The notes below the pieces were generated by a model that saw nothing but the letters and a program-made list of their open reading frames with translations, did no database searches and had not been told where the DNA came from. A stretch of DNA of 64,000 nt from Tetrahymena thermophila SB210 (lineage: Eukaryota; Ciliophora; Oligohymenophorea; Hymenostomatida; Tetrahymenidae), in the NCBI RefSeq assembly GCF_000189635.1, contig NW_002476420.1, positions 312,683-376,682 of the forward strand, in the 5' to 3' direction. Positions 27,701 to 39,505 of this stretch are shown one piece after another. The position numbers and the translations under genes are program-made. Every line of letters begins with the position of its first letter. Position 1 is the stretch's first letter.

Positions 27701-30700
27701 CAAAAAAATATTTGATATGTTGTTGCTTGCTGTGTGTTTTTGTTTTACCTATGGCTTTTTAGAGAGAGACATAAGAATGTAGATACGCATGTAGACGGTA
27801 TCGTTGTCTTGTATCATGTATGTATCATCGGCTAACTTTTATATGGTTTCAAATAGAGAGTCAGGATAGCTTTCAGATTCTGCCAAGATTATATTAAATG
27901 CTTCTATAATTTCATGGAACATAAACTCATAGCTTTGCTAGAGGATGGTATATAATATCTGAACTATTCCTTATTTAAATAATTCTTTGAGATGAAATGC
28001 GATGTTATCGATCTTAAGCATCTGGCAGGCGAAAGTCAAAAGATATGAATAATTGTTCATCATCATAAACTCATCTTTTTCTTTCAAATTTAGGCATATT
28101 TCTTTAGTGAGTTGTATGAATTTCTTTTCTAGCAAAACTTCATGACAATCTGGATTAAGAGAGAGATTCATCATTATTTTTGAGAAAAAGTCAGTAAACT
28201 AATTTAAATCTTCTTGAGTTTGTATTGATAAGTTTTAAAGCAGTGTTGTATGAGTAATTAGCTTTCTATGATATTTCATTTACTCAGATACTATCATAAG
28301 AGCAAAAAGACTTAATTTTAGACATTCGGGATCATCTTTATTTCTTAGTCCTTCATTAATTAACCAGCATAATCTATTCACGATTTCTTTCTCCTATCTT
28401 TTATAAATCATTATGTTAATGAAAAATCTCAAACCTTCCTTAAGGATTCTTCTTTCTCGTATTAAGGAGTTTTTTGATATCCTTGAACAAATGTCGTCTG
28501 TTGTGATTATATCCTATGATAAATATTAATGACTCAGATAAAATTTGTTTAAAAAATTACTATATTTTTCTCCCATCTACTTAAAAGAGTGAAGCACTTA
28601 AAGGCTAAGTAAATTTAGAAGCTGTCCTATCTATTCAAAAACGATAGCAAGCAATCTATACCGTTAGACTCAAAAAATTCAGTATGCATGTCTTTAGAGC
28701 AATAAATCATGGTCATTAAAGATATTAGCAACTAGATTTAAATAAATTTTATTTATTTATTTTTTAAATATCTAAGAAATTTAAAACCTATTTTTTCGTT
28801 TCGTTTCTTGAGCTGTAAATGTCATCTATAATTCTCTTCATAACTTTTTTAGATATTATAGTTTTTCTGCATTCAGGAGAGATGCAAAATTTAGAAATAA
28901 CTTTGGAGATGTATCCTCTGATATCATTTTCATAATAAATCTTAATAAAATATATAATTTCATTTATATATTGTATTCAAAGTAAAAAAAGATACTCTAT
29001 TATTCAAATATAATTTGATGAATATGTCAAGTAGTTCTTCAGAAATAATAGAGAGCGTTTGGTTAGATACCACATTAGAGAAAATAATAATTATTGATTT
29101 AAGAAGTTGGATATCTTCTTATGTTTTAATCAGGTTCAGTAGAATGCTTTTTTCTGGATCTCTCAAAAAATGAACTTAGTATGCATGATCTGTTAATTAA
29201 AAAATATTAATTAATTAATTAGTTTAAATTCTTGAAATTAATAACCTAATGAAATATTTGCAAGAGTATTTGCTGCTGCTCTCATAACCTCTATAGATGT
29301 ATCAGATTATTCAAATATATGAATAAGACTCTTGATATTTCTTTTTTTGTTAGTGAAATGATTAGAAAATTTGTTGATAGGAAATTGATTGTATGTATAT
29401 ACATGTTTTGGAGTTTTTTATGGAAATTAGGAGCTACAGAGAGGTTTGATATGGTTATAACACTTTTTATACGAGAATCTCTATCAGTGCTATTAATTTA
29501 TATGATAATCAAATCTATTATTTCTTAATAAACCAACAGCTATATACAAAATGGATTAAACGATAAATTGCTTATGAATTTCAATGCCTATCTTCTTAAT
29601 TTGATTTCCTTATTTTATCTCAATATATCACACATGCTGTTTAAGACTCCTAAGTCTATCAACTTGGTTTAAGTATCTATACCTTCACTTAATTTTGTTA
29701 AGCATGATAGTGACTATATAATACAAATTCATAAATTATTAAATTCAATCAAAAGTTATTTTTTGTACTCTGTATTGTATTTCAAAGTTATCAATGAATT
29801 GAGCCTCTTTCACTATTTGTATGTATATTTCTTCCTATAAGATTTTGTAATACTCAGGATGTTGCAGCATTTACTCCATGAACTCTAAAATAGCTCTATT
29901 TATTTTGAATAAAAAGCAAGAATAAGTTTTATCATGAACATAATTTCAAGTTAAAATAACAGCTTTAATAAAAATTATAAATTCAAAGTCTTATTTTATT
30001 TTTGAGTTTAGCTAAAAATTTCTACACACCTATGAATTTTAAGTAATTTAAAAAATATATATAAATAAATAAATAAAAACTATTCGTTATAATACCTGAT
30101 GATTTGCTAATTATTTGGTTAACTTCTAAACAATCTATATGCTTAAAGTATACGAGGAGCTAGGTCAAACTTTTGAAGTTTTTTAATATTGCTATCATTC
30201 TCTATAAATATTCTATCATTAAAAAATCATTAAGTTATTATTTTTAAAATGTTCTACTTTTTTATTTATTTATTTATTCATAAAATTCCATCAAAATTGC
30301 TTTCATTCATTCATTTGATCTAAATTGCATTTATTTATTTATTTTTATAACTTAATAAAGTAGACAATTCGTAAATTATATATTGATTATGTTTTCTTCT
30401 AAATTACTTAAACAGTGTTATGCTATGCAGAGATACCTCTTAATTTGGTGAGACGATTGCACGAGCAAGAGGGGCACAGTATTTTTATTTTTTAAGTATT
30501 ATTTTCATGTCTTCGCTGTATAGATTATCAGGATGCTCTGTGCAAAGAGATATCAGAATTTAAAGAATATATTTTTAGGTTTCGAAGTCGACTTAATCCA
30601 AATATTAACATACAAGTATTCTCTATAGTTGATGAGAAAGAAATTCATAAAAATTGTTCACATCGCGACACAGATTACTAAAAATTTAAATACAATTTTT

Positions 30701-31328
30701 TGTAATTTTATGGTGCAAGTTATCTTTAATGAGCATAGCAATTGTCTTGAGAGCACCAGATTTTAATATCTTTTCATGTGTTTCTGAATTTTGGCTTAAT
30801 AAGGCAAGACATTCACTTGCTCCTTGAATAACCTCAAGCGGATTATCTTTCTGCATAAGAGGAACAATTGTTGTTAAAATGAAAGATCTTTCACATACTC
30901 TGATTTAAAACTTGCCTAAAAAAATATAAAATATGTAGAATGGAATAAAATTTTCAATTTTCAGGTAATTTTTAATAAATATTTTGCTAAGATTATAAAA
31001 AAGTATCTCATTTTTGGTTTTGTTGTTGATTAAAAAATATCAAAAACAACATTTAATTAGAAGAACACAAGAACAAACAAACAATCTAATATAAGATAAA
31101 TATTAATAAATCCTATAAATTAATTGCTATTTTTTTATATATATTAAAAAACAAAAGAATTTGTTTACTATCTCTACAGTACTGGTTCAAAAGCTGCAAA
31201 AATATAGGCTCGCTTTTGAAATACTTATAAGGAACCTCTCTCAGTTAGGCCAATTCGCTGAACGAGAGGGTTTTTTCAGCAGGACGTTTCTTTATTTCAA
31301 TGAAAATATCATTTTAATCTTTAAACAT
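18703..31328 (-). CDS. Giant armadillo/HEAT-type repeat protein
   Basis: A single open path with many short introns runs from ATG at 31328 (MFKDQNDIFIEIKKRP) to TGA at 18703-18705. It gives on the order of 3,000 residues by rough estimate. Almost all of it is leucine-rich helical sequence with ARM-like spacing, for example VIQGASECLALLSQNSETH and ILKSGALKTIAMLIKD near 30.7-30.9 kb, IRLLGNISANPDYHFFIAQ near 26.0 kb and IAQYLRKV-like helices near the end. At about 19.4-20.1 kb the pattern changes to an acidic coiled coil (EEIEGLEKEFKYHDEEEE) and then a Gln/Ser-rich linker. A C-terminal block (VMIWKFLERPVRNYEGIK; GFLFCKYIGETLINIF) returns to helices. I followed the splice frame across several junctions, including a ~340-nt intron near 24.25-24.55 kb, and found no break. 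I do not recognise the family. A scaffold role would be inference only. Confidence 0.75.
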
Positions 31329-32016
31329 TTATTAATTAAATATATGATTTTTGAGTGCAAATGTACTTCAATCAATTTCAAAAAATATTACTATTAATTT
31401 AATTTTTTTTTAATTATTTTTTAAGTCTATTTTCTTTCTTTATTTCTTTTTACTCTCAGTTAGTTAGTTATTAATTGTTTGTAAAATTTTAAGTTATTTC
31501 TTACTTATTCTTAAGTTCATAAATAAATATATAATTGGCATTGAAGAAATTTGTAAAAATTATTTTTATTTAAATTCAAAAATAATTTTTTATATCAGAA
31601 AATTCTTTATAAAAATTGATCTAATAAGTACTGGATATATTTATTTGGCAAAACAAATTTAATATTTTGAAATTTATCCAGCTAATTTGGAAAATTAATC
31701 GCTGAAAAATACAATTAAAATCTTATGATAAGACATATACTAAAAAGTAATCAAAAATTTTCCAATTAAATTTACAAATATTTTCTCCATTTAGGTTTTA
31801 AATTTGAAATTGCAAACAAGGATAAAATTGGTTTTTTAAAAAATAAAAAGTAAATTATTGATTTAAAATGAACTTCTGCTGCAAATAAATAAAGAAAAAT
31901 GATCAATTTTAGAGTTAGCTTAGAATTTAATATCATCATTTACATACAAAATTTTAATTTAATTGAACGAATTAGTGCTATAAAAATGTTTATTATTATA
32001 AATACAATAATTTTAA
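31329..32016. other. Gap between ARM-repeat gene and RPN6
   Basis: Short AT-rich spacer between two minus-strand genes. It should contain the promoter of the ARM-type gene. No other feature is visible. Confidence 0.6.
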
Positions 32017-34576
32017 TCAATTTTTTAAGAGTTTAGCCTTTTCAAATAGCTTTTCAACAACCTTTTCCATTTGTTGATTGTGCTCGACAGCATTCTTGTA
32101 TAAATCCTATTTAATATTAAATATTTTTTTCTTTATCTAAATAATGTTTCTTATAAATCTTTTAATTAATTAGAAATATATTTACATCGCATTTAATATC
32201 GTCAAAGAGAATCAAACATCCAGTACCTTAGTCTAAAGTACCATCAATTTTCTTATCAAGAATCAACTCTGATAATCTAAATATTTAATTAATAAAATTA
32301 TTAAATGATTTATTATTACTTGTATGTTTTATTACTTCTTTTAAATCAAATTTTCATCAAGACCAATTCTTTGAGCTATGTGAGTAATTTAAACTCTGGT
32401 GTAAGGTTCAATAAGTCTGAATAAATTCTATTCAAGTAGTTGATCATAAAGTTAATTTAATTAGTTTTTGATGATAGGATCACCTGTGATTTCTAATTAA
32501 TCATTTATAAGAAAAATATTGTATCTAGCTTCAAATAAATAAATAAATTTTTATACATTCTGCATATGTTTGTAAGAGGGCTTAGAATTATGATAGAGAT
32601 TTTTCTCTGTAGGCCTTAGCAACTAATTTCATGGCATCCAAGTCTTTTCCTGCATACTTTAATCCATACTTTCCATTTAAAATCTAAGCAATATCATCAT
32701 AGTTGGATGTCATAATTTTACAAAGAAGCATATATTTCAAGGCCTTAATAGATCTAGGGTCATCTAAGGAATTGAGAGCTTCGAATCCTTCATAGAAATA
32801 GGAATATCTATTTTTATTTATTTATAATCAATTAATTTCTAAAATTCATTCAATAGAATATTTTATACGCTGTCTTATAATCTTTATCTTCACATTGTAA
32901 GATACCTGTCATCATATCTATATCAGCTTATAAAGCAGGAGCACAATAAATTGAATTTGAGCAAGCTCTTGAAGCAGTCAAAGAAGCCTAATTAAGTTAA
33001 CAAAAGTAATTAATACAAAATTGCAAGCTTTATTTATTTGGTATATAGAAATGGATCAAAAATATTTATTTTTATTTGTCATCCATTGCCAAAAAACAAA
33101 TAATATCTAGTTCTTAAATGCATTATATCTACTCTCTATGATTATATACCTAATATTGGTCGTTTATATTTAACATGCTTATTAGTTAATACATACGGTT
33201 CTCTAATATAATTTATGTTTGCTTCACAATAAAAAAATATAACCCAATTAAACATTCATTTGTTAATAAATTTTCATCTAATAATTCTAAAAATTATTTT
33301 TTTTCTTTACAATATTTGATTTCATTATTAAATATTGAATAAATAGTTGCTTTATCATCTCAAAAATAATATCTTCAATATTATGAACTAACTCACTCTT
33401 TTACTTTCTGTGTATTTGTTTGTGTTGTTATATAATATTTAAAAAAAGGAATCCTTGTTATTTTTAGAAATACCTTGCATATTTTGTTAAATTTATTAAT
33501 TTTTTTAAAATATCCTAGTTTCTAGGATTCAAAAAATCAAGATTTTAAGATTTTGACTTTTCAATTAATTACTTTCATACAAAAGAATCAAGTTTTTATT
33601 TATTTATTTATTTATTTATTTGTTAATTTATATGCTATTTATTTACCTTGGCTTTGGCATAATTTTCAAGTGCATAATGAATTTTAGACTCGATTAATTG
33701 ACCTTCAACAAGCATATGCTTATCATCAGCTTTACGAGTTTCTTTTAAGATAGCCTCTATAATTGTCAATGCTTTGGTATAGTCACCTCTTTAGAGATAT
33801 AAGACTGATAACTTAATTTCGATTCTGTGACGTAAGTAAGTGATTCCTTGCTTTTGGCACCATTCTACTAAGAAATTGCATAATTCAATTTATATATCTT
33901 CAGTTTTTTCAATAGTAGCTACAACTTCAATAATAGTTCTAATAACTTTTGCTGCTTTTGCCTTAGGGAATGCATTAATGTCATTGATTCTGTTATAAAT
34001 CAAATCTTTAATCTTCACGGGTTGGCTAGATTTATTTTAAAATTTTATAAGATATTTTAGCTTAAATTTAAATAAATATTTCAAATCAAATAGGCTTGGA
34101 TACTATGAAGATATATTTTTGTTGACTATTGGCTACATTTGATAATTTGATTGATTCATAGTTAATAGTATAAGAGCATTTCAAATATGCTGACAAGTTT
34201 TCAAAAAATAAATAGATCAAATCAAAGATTAATTAAAAAAATTGTATATACTTCAAGGACTTGAAATGTTCTACTAAGTTATAAAAAGCATTTTCCTTAA
34301 TTCTAAAGTTATCATCTGTTTCCTTTACATCTAATTATAAAAAAAGCATGTATAAAATACTTTTAAAAAGCTGAAATGGTTTTTAGATAGAGAAATTATT
34401 TTGAGAATATTGATTGATTATGCATAAATAAGTATTTGTTATTATGATAAATTAAAAATAAATAAAAACATACCTTCTTCAATAATTTTATAAAGGGCAT
34501 TTTCATAAACTTAAGGAGCTTGAGAAGACTTTAAGGCATTTGCTTCCTATTCTAATCTGTCTAAAACACTAGTCAT
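32017..34576 (-). CDS. RPN6: 26S proteasome regulatory lid subunit RPN6 (PSMD11)
   Basis: The predicted protein is a non-ATPase PCI-domain subunit of the 19S lid that links the lid to the base and the 20S core. Translation starts at ATG 34576 ([16 protein letters not shown]) and ends at TGA 32017-32019 ([14 protein letters not shown]). The order of conserved blocks fits RPN6: the [18 protein letters not shown] region, [38 protein letters not shown], then [19 protein letters not shown] followed by [20 protein letters not shown], and a helical PCI C-terminus. The TAA in the last-but-one block stands where the family usually has Gln. The reading is about 420 residues, the usual family size. Several introns interrupt it, one of 659 nt (32988-33646). 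The coding sequence has a higher G+C content than neighbouring genes, as expected for a well-expressed housekeeping gene. Confidence 0.92.
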
Positions 34577-36413
34577 GTTATTTGTTTTATTTATTTTATA
34601 TCTATTTTTATATTAATCTCTATTTTATTTCTTCTTCCTACTTTTATTTATTGATTTTTTATTAGTTGATCGGTTTTTAAAATTAATATATTTTTTAATG
34701 TCAACTTTTTCCTAATTTTTATTTAAAGATATTCATTCAATCTTTATTATCAAACAAGCTCAATTCTTTCTTTCTTTATTTATTTACTTATAAATGTATG
34801 TATTTAATAGCAATTAGCTAATACATTCATATATTATTTCTTGTATATCATCAAATCCAAACAATTAAATTACTTGATACCTCTCATACAGACAAAGTGA
34901 ATCTTTGATTTTTCAAAAGATCAGAGAGATACATACAGATATTAATCTTAATAGAGCCCGATTCTTTTTCTTTTAACTGTAGATCTTATCTTAAATTAAT
35001 TTTGAAGATATTTAAAAAATATTTCTTTTTAACAATATCTCTACTTACTTTTTAATAATCCTATTATATTTTTTTTAATTTCAATTAAAGCAATTTAATT
35101 AATTAATAAATTAATCCATTCAAAATATTTTCTTGACACTCATAAAATAAATAGAAGTTTTGTATTAAAACAATTTCTTTAATTTATTTATTATAAATTA
35201 ACTTATGTTTGGTTTATTTTTTAAGTTAGAATTCTAATTTTTTTTTTTGATAATTAAATTATAATTTTTATTTCAAAAATCTTTTTTTTGGGTAGAATTT
35301 TTGGTTTAAAAATAAAAATGTAATTTATAAAATAAAATAAAGAACTGGCAGAATTTTAAATAAAAAAATGTTTTATATCACTTACAAATTTTTATTTTAT
35401 TTGTTGATTTTATACAATATAAAGTAATTTAGCATTAAAAATAATTTAATTTAGTTTGCATAATTTCTTTTTATATTTAACAATTAATGTATTTTACAAA
35501 TTAGTATATTATTAATTTAAATTTAAATAGCTCAATCAATAAGCATGTATTTATCATGTTAATTTTAATTGAATATATTATGTAGATTATATGATTGATG
35601 ATCTCAAATACTGTTTAAGTTATTTAAACTTAGTAAATCGAGAAACTCGGTTTGATAAATTTAATTTGCTATATTTGTTTGTATTTTAATAAAAATATTA
35701 TCATTAGAAAGTTTAAATATGTAATATTTGTTTGTTTGTTAAATTGCTTTTAGATAGAATTAAATACTAATATAATTTAGCATTAAAAGTTTTTTAATTG
35801 AGTTTGCAATATTATTTAGTTACTTAAATTAATTTTTAAAAGATTATATTTATTTTAAATTACTCTATCAGTATACATACTTTTATCATATTATCTCTAA
35901 TTTAGCAAATTATTTAAATTAAAAGACTGAGATTTCAAATAATGTTTAAAATATTTAAATTAATTTAACAAGTCAAGAAATTCCATAAATTAGTATTCTT
36001 TATTTGCTTGATAATTAAAATATCATAAAATAAAATTAAATATGAGATATGAATTTTTAAATTTGCTCTAAAAATTGTTTTGTGATAAAATTAAATTATT
36101 TATTTTTCCATTCTATCAATATCTCTATTATGATCACATGAGCTAAGAAATATTAATTTATATCTTATATATTGATAGTGATTTATTCAAATATATATAT
36201 ATGAAGTTTTATCAAATTTTTTTCTATTTTTTCAACAGATATACCTACATAGATACATGCATAACTACCTACATATTCTAGTAATTAATTCTTTTGTTAA
36301 TTGATTGCTTTTTTATTTCCAAATAGAAACAACCAATATAAAACAAACTTAAATTAAAAGAGTATTTAATTTAAAAATAAAATAAAAAAAATTAAAGCAT
36401 AATTTACAAAATA
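34577..36413. other. Divergent intergenic gap with degenerate repeats
   Basis: About 1.8 kb between the divergent starts of RPN6 and the first telomere-protein gene, so promoters for both must lie here. I see no coding frame. Part of it consists of long-period direct repeats, listed separately. Confidence 0.6.
35425..36140. repeat. Degenerate ~350-bp direct repeats
   Basis: Copy 1 starts near 35427 with AATTTAGCATTAAAA..AATTTAGTTTGCA. Copy 2 starts near 35776 with AATTTAGCATTAAAA..AATTGAGTTTGCA. Matching landmarks follow in the same order, such as CTCAATCAATAAGCATGT versus CTCTATCAGTATACATAC, and GATCTCAAATACTGTTTAA versus GATTTCAAATAATGTTTAA. A partial third copy may start near 36085. Confidence 0.6.
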
Positions 36414-38235
36414 ATGAAGCAAACCAGCTAAGTAAACCATAATATAAAGTTTATTAACTTCTATTTAAACATTTTAAAAATTATTATCAGCTTAAGACAT
36501 TATCAGAGATTACCAAGGCTAAGAGTTTAAAATAAAGCATCATCATAGCTTTGATACTGGACTATACTAATAATTACTTGACTAGTCAAGGACCACTTGT
36601 AAGAATAAAAATAATAGATGACACATTTACATTTGAAAAAAAATAAAGCTCAAAAGTGTATTTTCAGGTGCACAATCTGACTGATAAAAAATATATGATG
36701 AAAATAGGCGATATCGTGTATGTAAAAGAATTCTAATCATTTAAATAGGATAAGGTAATAACTATTTAGGATAACTTAAATTAATATATTTTTTGTTTAA
36801 TTAAGCCTGAAATTTATGAAATAGAAACTAGTTCTCATATACATGTATTTGAACAAAACAAATCTAATCTTTGGTGCACCAACTGCTAAAAGAATATCTT
36901 GCTTTGTGAGCAGTCTCAAAAAAGAATATAAGATCTTCGAGACTACAGCTTTAAAAAATTCTCTCAAATTAAATGTATGCTTAAATTTTTATTCTTTTTA
37001 TTTATTTATTGAAAAAATTGTATTTTGAAAAGTAAAAGATTTATATTGGAAAGGCTTTACTAATTCTGATTAAGTTATTAAATAAAACTTTGACTTGTTG
37101 TTGAAAGTAGATTAAATAGAATTAGTTAATCTTTAAGACATACCAAAGTATTACAATATTAGATTGGTAGATTCTGATCTTAATTAATACTATTTAAAGG
37201 AGTAAAATAATGATTTAGAAGTAGGAGAGATTGTTAAAATTAGATCTGTGCATTACTTGTAAGTAATTTTGTTTAGAATTTTAGTAATTTAAAAGTTAAT
37301 TTATAGTGTTTAATTACTAAGAGACAAAGAAAATCAAATTATAAAAAGTGACTACACAAATGTGCAAAGACTTTATAGATTTTTTTATGATGTAGTGAAT
37401 TTCGATAAATTTAAGTATGAAATAGTTAGATATGCAAAAGAAAATTATGATTTTGAAGAGTATTATCATGATTTATAAGATGAAAATAGAAAATGTATTT
37501 TATTTAATTTAATTTAAATTTACAAATTTTTTATTTAAGGATTAAAATTTTAATTAAATTTATAAATAAATAAATAGTTTCTATCATAAAAAGGATTCAT
37601 TAAAATAATTATAACATTACTTCTTTACAATTTCTATTGAACAAGCAGCAATCTAATGATTACTATTCTATCAAGCATATGAAATACAGGATACAGTGCT
37701 ACGTTATAGATATTCAGCCATCTTATTTATTAGATGCTGTTAGAAGGATATCATACTTTGATAAAAAAATTAAGTAATTTTTAAATACAAATATTTTATG
37801 ATTTTTCATTTAAAATTTTTTTTTTCTAGCTATCCTTTAAAGGATTCAAATTTCAAAAATATGAATTAGCTAAAAAGAATTTTAGAAGTTTAAATTTTAG
37901 TCAAGGACACTTCAATCGACTTGAACAAGGATGTAGTTAATATTATACTTATTTAAGAGGAGCTTCAAAATGATCACGTATATACATATATATAATTTAA
38001 AATAGCTTATTAATTTCTGAAAATAATTAAATTTTATTAGGATTTTTTTAAAGGAGTTGAATTACTCAAAATCGAAGAAGAAAATGTATAAGAGTATCAA
38101 AAAGTTTACTATAATATATTAAATAGACTATTTACAGAAACAAGCTCATCTAAAATGGTGGATATTATAGTTAAACCATTCTTATTTCAATAAAAAATTT
38201 TATATAAAATTATTGACACTCAATTTCTCCCCTGA
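36414..38235 (+). CDS. POT1/TEBP-alpha family telomere end-binding protein, copy A
   Basis: The predicted protein binds single-stranded telomeric DNA through OB folds at chromosome ends. A tiny first exon (36414-36431, MKQTSQ) is followed by a 59-nt intron. At least five further introns lead to TGA at 38233-38235, about 470 residues. The N-terminal OB fold contains LSEITKAKSLKQSIIIALIL, GPLVRIKIIDDTFTF and KIGDIVYVKEFQSF, in the arrangement seen in ciliate TEBP-alpha. A second OB-like region has FDLLLKVDQIELVNLQD, YYNIRLVDSDLNQYYL and VGEIVKIRSVHY. The C-terminal domain has YRIQCYVIDIQPSYLLDAV, DFFKGVELL, VDIIVKPF and IIDTQFLP. These follow the TEBP-alpha order from start to finish. Assignment to the family is confident. 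Whether it acts at telomeres in this organism, and which known Pot paralogue it matches, cannot be told from sequence alone. Confidence 0.85.
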
Positions 38236-39505
38236 AAAAATTAAATTTTCGAAAAAAATCAGAAGATTTATTTATCTAAATTTTATAATTCATAAATGAG
38301 AGAAAGATAATTTTTAACGTTTAATAATACCTTAAATATTGTAATACATATCTGTTTGATATTCATTTCTTCCTTGAAAAATCAAAATATTTTGAAATAT
38401 ATTTAATACCAAAATTTTATAAAATTTATTTGTAGAAGAAGTTTGAATTTTAAACTATTTCTTAAATGTTTGAATTGAATTATTATTAATTATAAACATC
38501 TAGAAATTCACTATTAGCTACTCTTATTCTTACATATATTTTTGATAAAAATTTCATCTAAAAAATATTAATCTAATATTAAAAATATTTTTTTCAAATT
38601 TAACAATTTAAATGTTTCAATAATTCAGAAAAATTTATGTAGATTTTATTTCTACACATATAAAGTTTCTCCTCCAAAAAATTAAATATTGATTTAGCTT
38701 TAATTTGTTTTTAAAGAAAATATTTAGTTTTTCTTCATTGACTAATTAAATATTTTTTAAAATAAAAAATAAAATTGTGATTTTTCTTTTTTTATCATTT
38801 TCTTAAAAGAAAGCTTATAAATATATATATTTATATTGAAATGATGTAAATAACTAATTTATCTTGATTATTAATATCAATCAAAACATTCACACTTAGT
38901 TTTTCTTACTTTTATAGCTCTGGAAAAAATTAATTTCTTTTAAAATATTCATTTCTCAAATTTAACTATTTCAATTTATAAATAATTTAAAATAATTTAT
39001 GTTAGATTTTTTTCTATTTTAGTAAAGTTTCTTCTCCAAAAAATATTGATTTATCTTTAATCTTTTTACTAAGAAAATATTAATGTTAAATTGTTGAAAC
39101 TTAAATTTTTTTGTGGTCAATTAAAAGAATAACTTTAATGAGATATTTTTAATTTATGTTTTGTAAAGTAAATTTTAGTAAAAATATTATTAAATAAATA
39201 TTTTTATTTTACATTTTTTTTTTTAAATAATTGTTTTGCTTATTTACTTACATAAACGATAACCTTAATTTAATTGTTAATAATTTATTTAAAATCTCTC
39301 GGAGTATTTATTGCGCCAAATCAATTTATTTAGAAAAATATAATTAAAAAGTATTCATAAATAAATAGGAAAGTACAAGTAGCAAAAGTATTTATAATTG
39401 TTAAATTTAGAGAAGCAATATTAACTGAACCATTTTAATATAAACATAGGCATACGCGTTAATAAAACAGAATTTAAATATAAACTAAATAGTTGCAATA
39501 TATAA
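38236..39505. other. Spacer between the two telomere-protein genes
   Basis: About 1.3 kb of AT-rich sequence between tandem paralogues. It has no coding frame of protein-like composition. It contains a degenerate duplication, listed separately. Confidence 0.6.
38580..39095. repeat. Degenerate ~360-bp direct repeat
   Basis: Landmarks near 38600-38730 recur in order near 38957-39095. Examples are AAGTTTCTCCTCCAAAAAAT versus AAGTTTCTTCTCCAAAAAAT, each followed by ATTGATTTA.CTTTAAT and AAAGAAAATATT or TAAGAAAATATT. The copies have diverged strongly. Confidence 0.5.

Noticed and set aside
31233..31272. Imperfect inverted repeat AACCTCTCTCAG / CTGAACGAGAGGGTT
   Set aside because: It lies inside exon 1 of the ARM-type gene (LSFSELAQLREVP), the arms mismatch, and coding sequence explains it.
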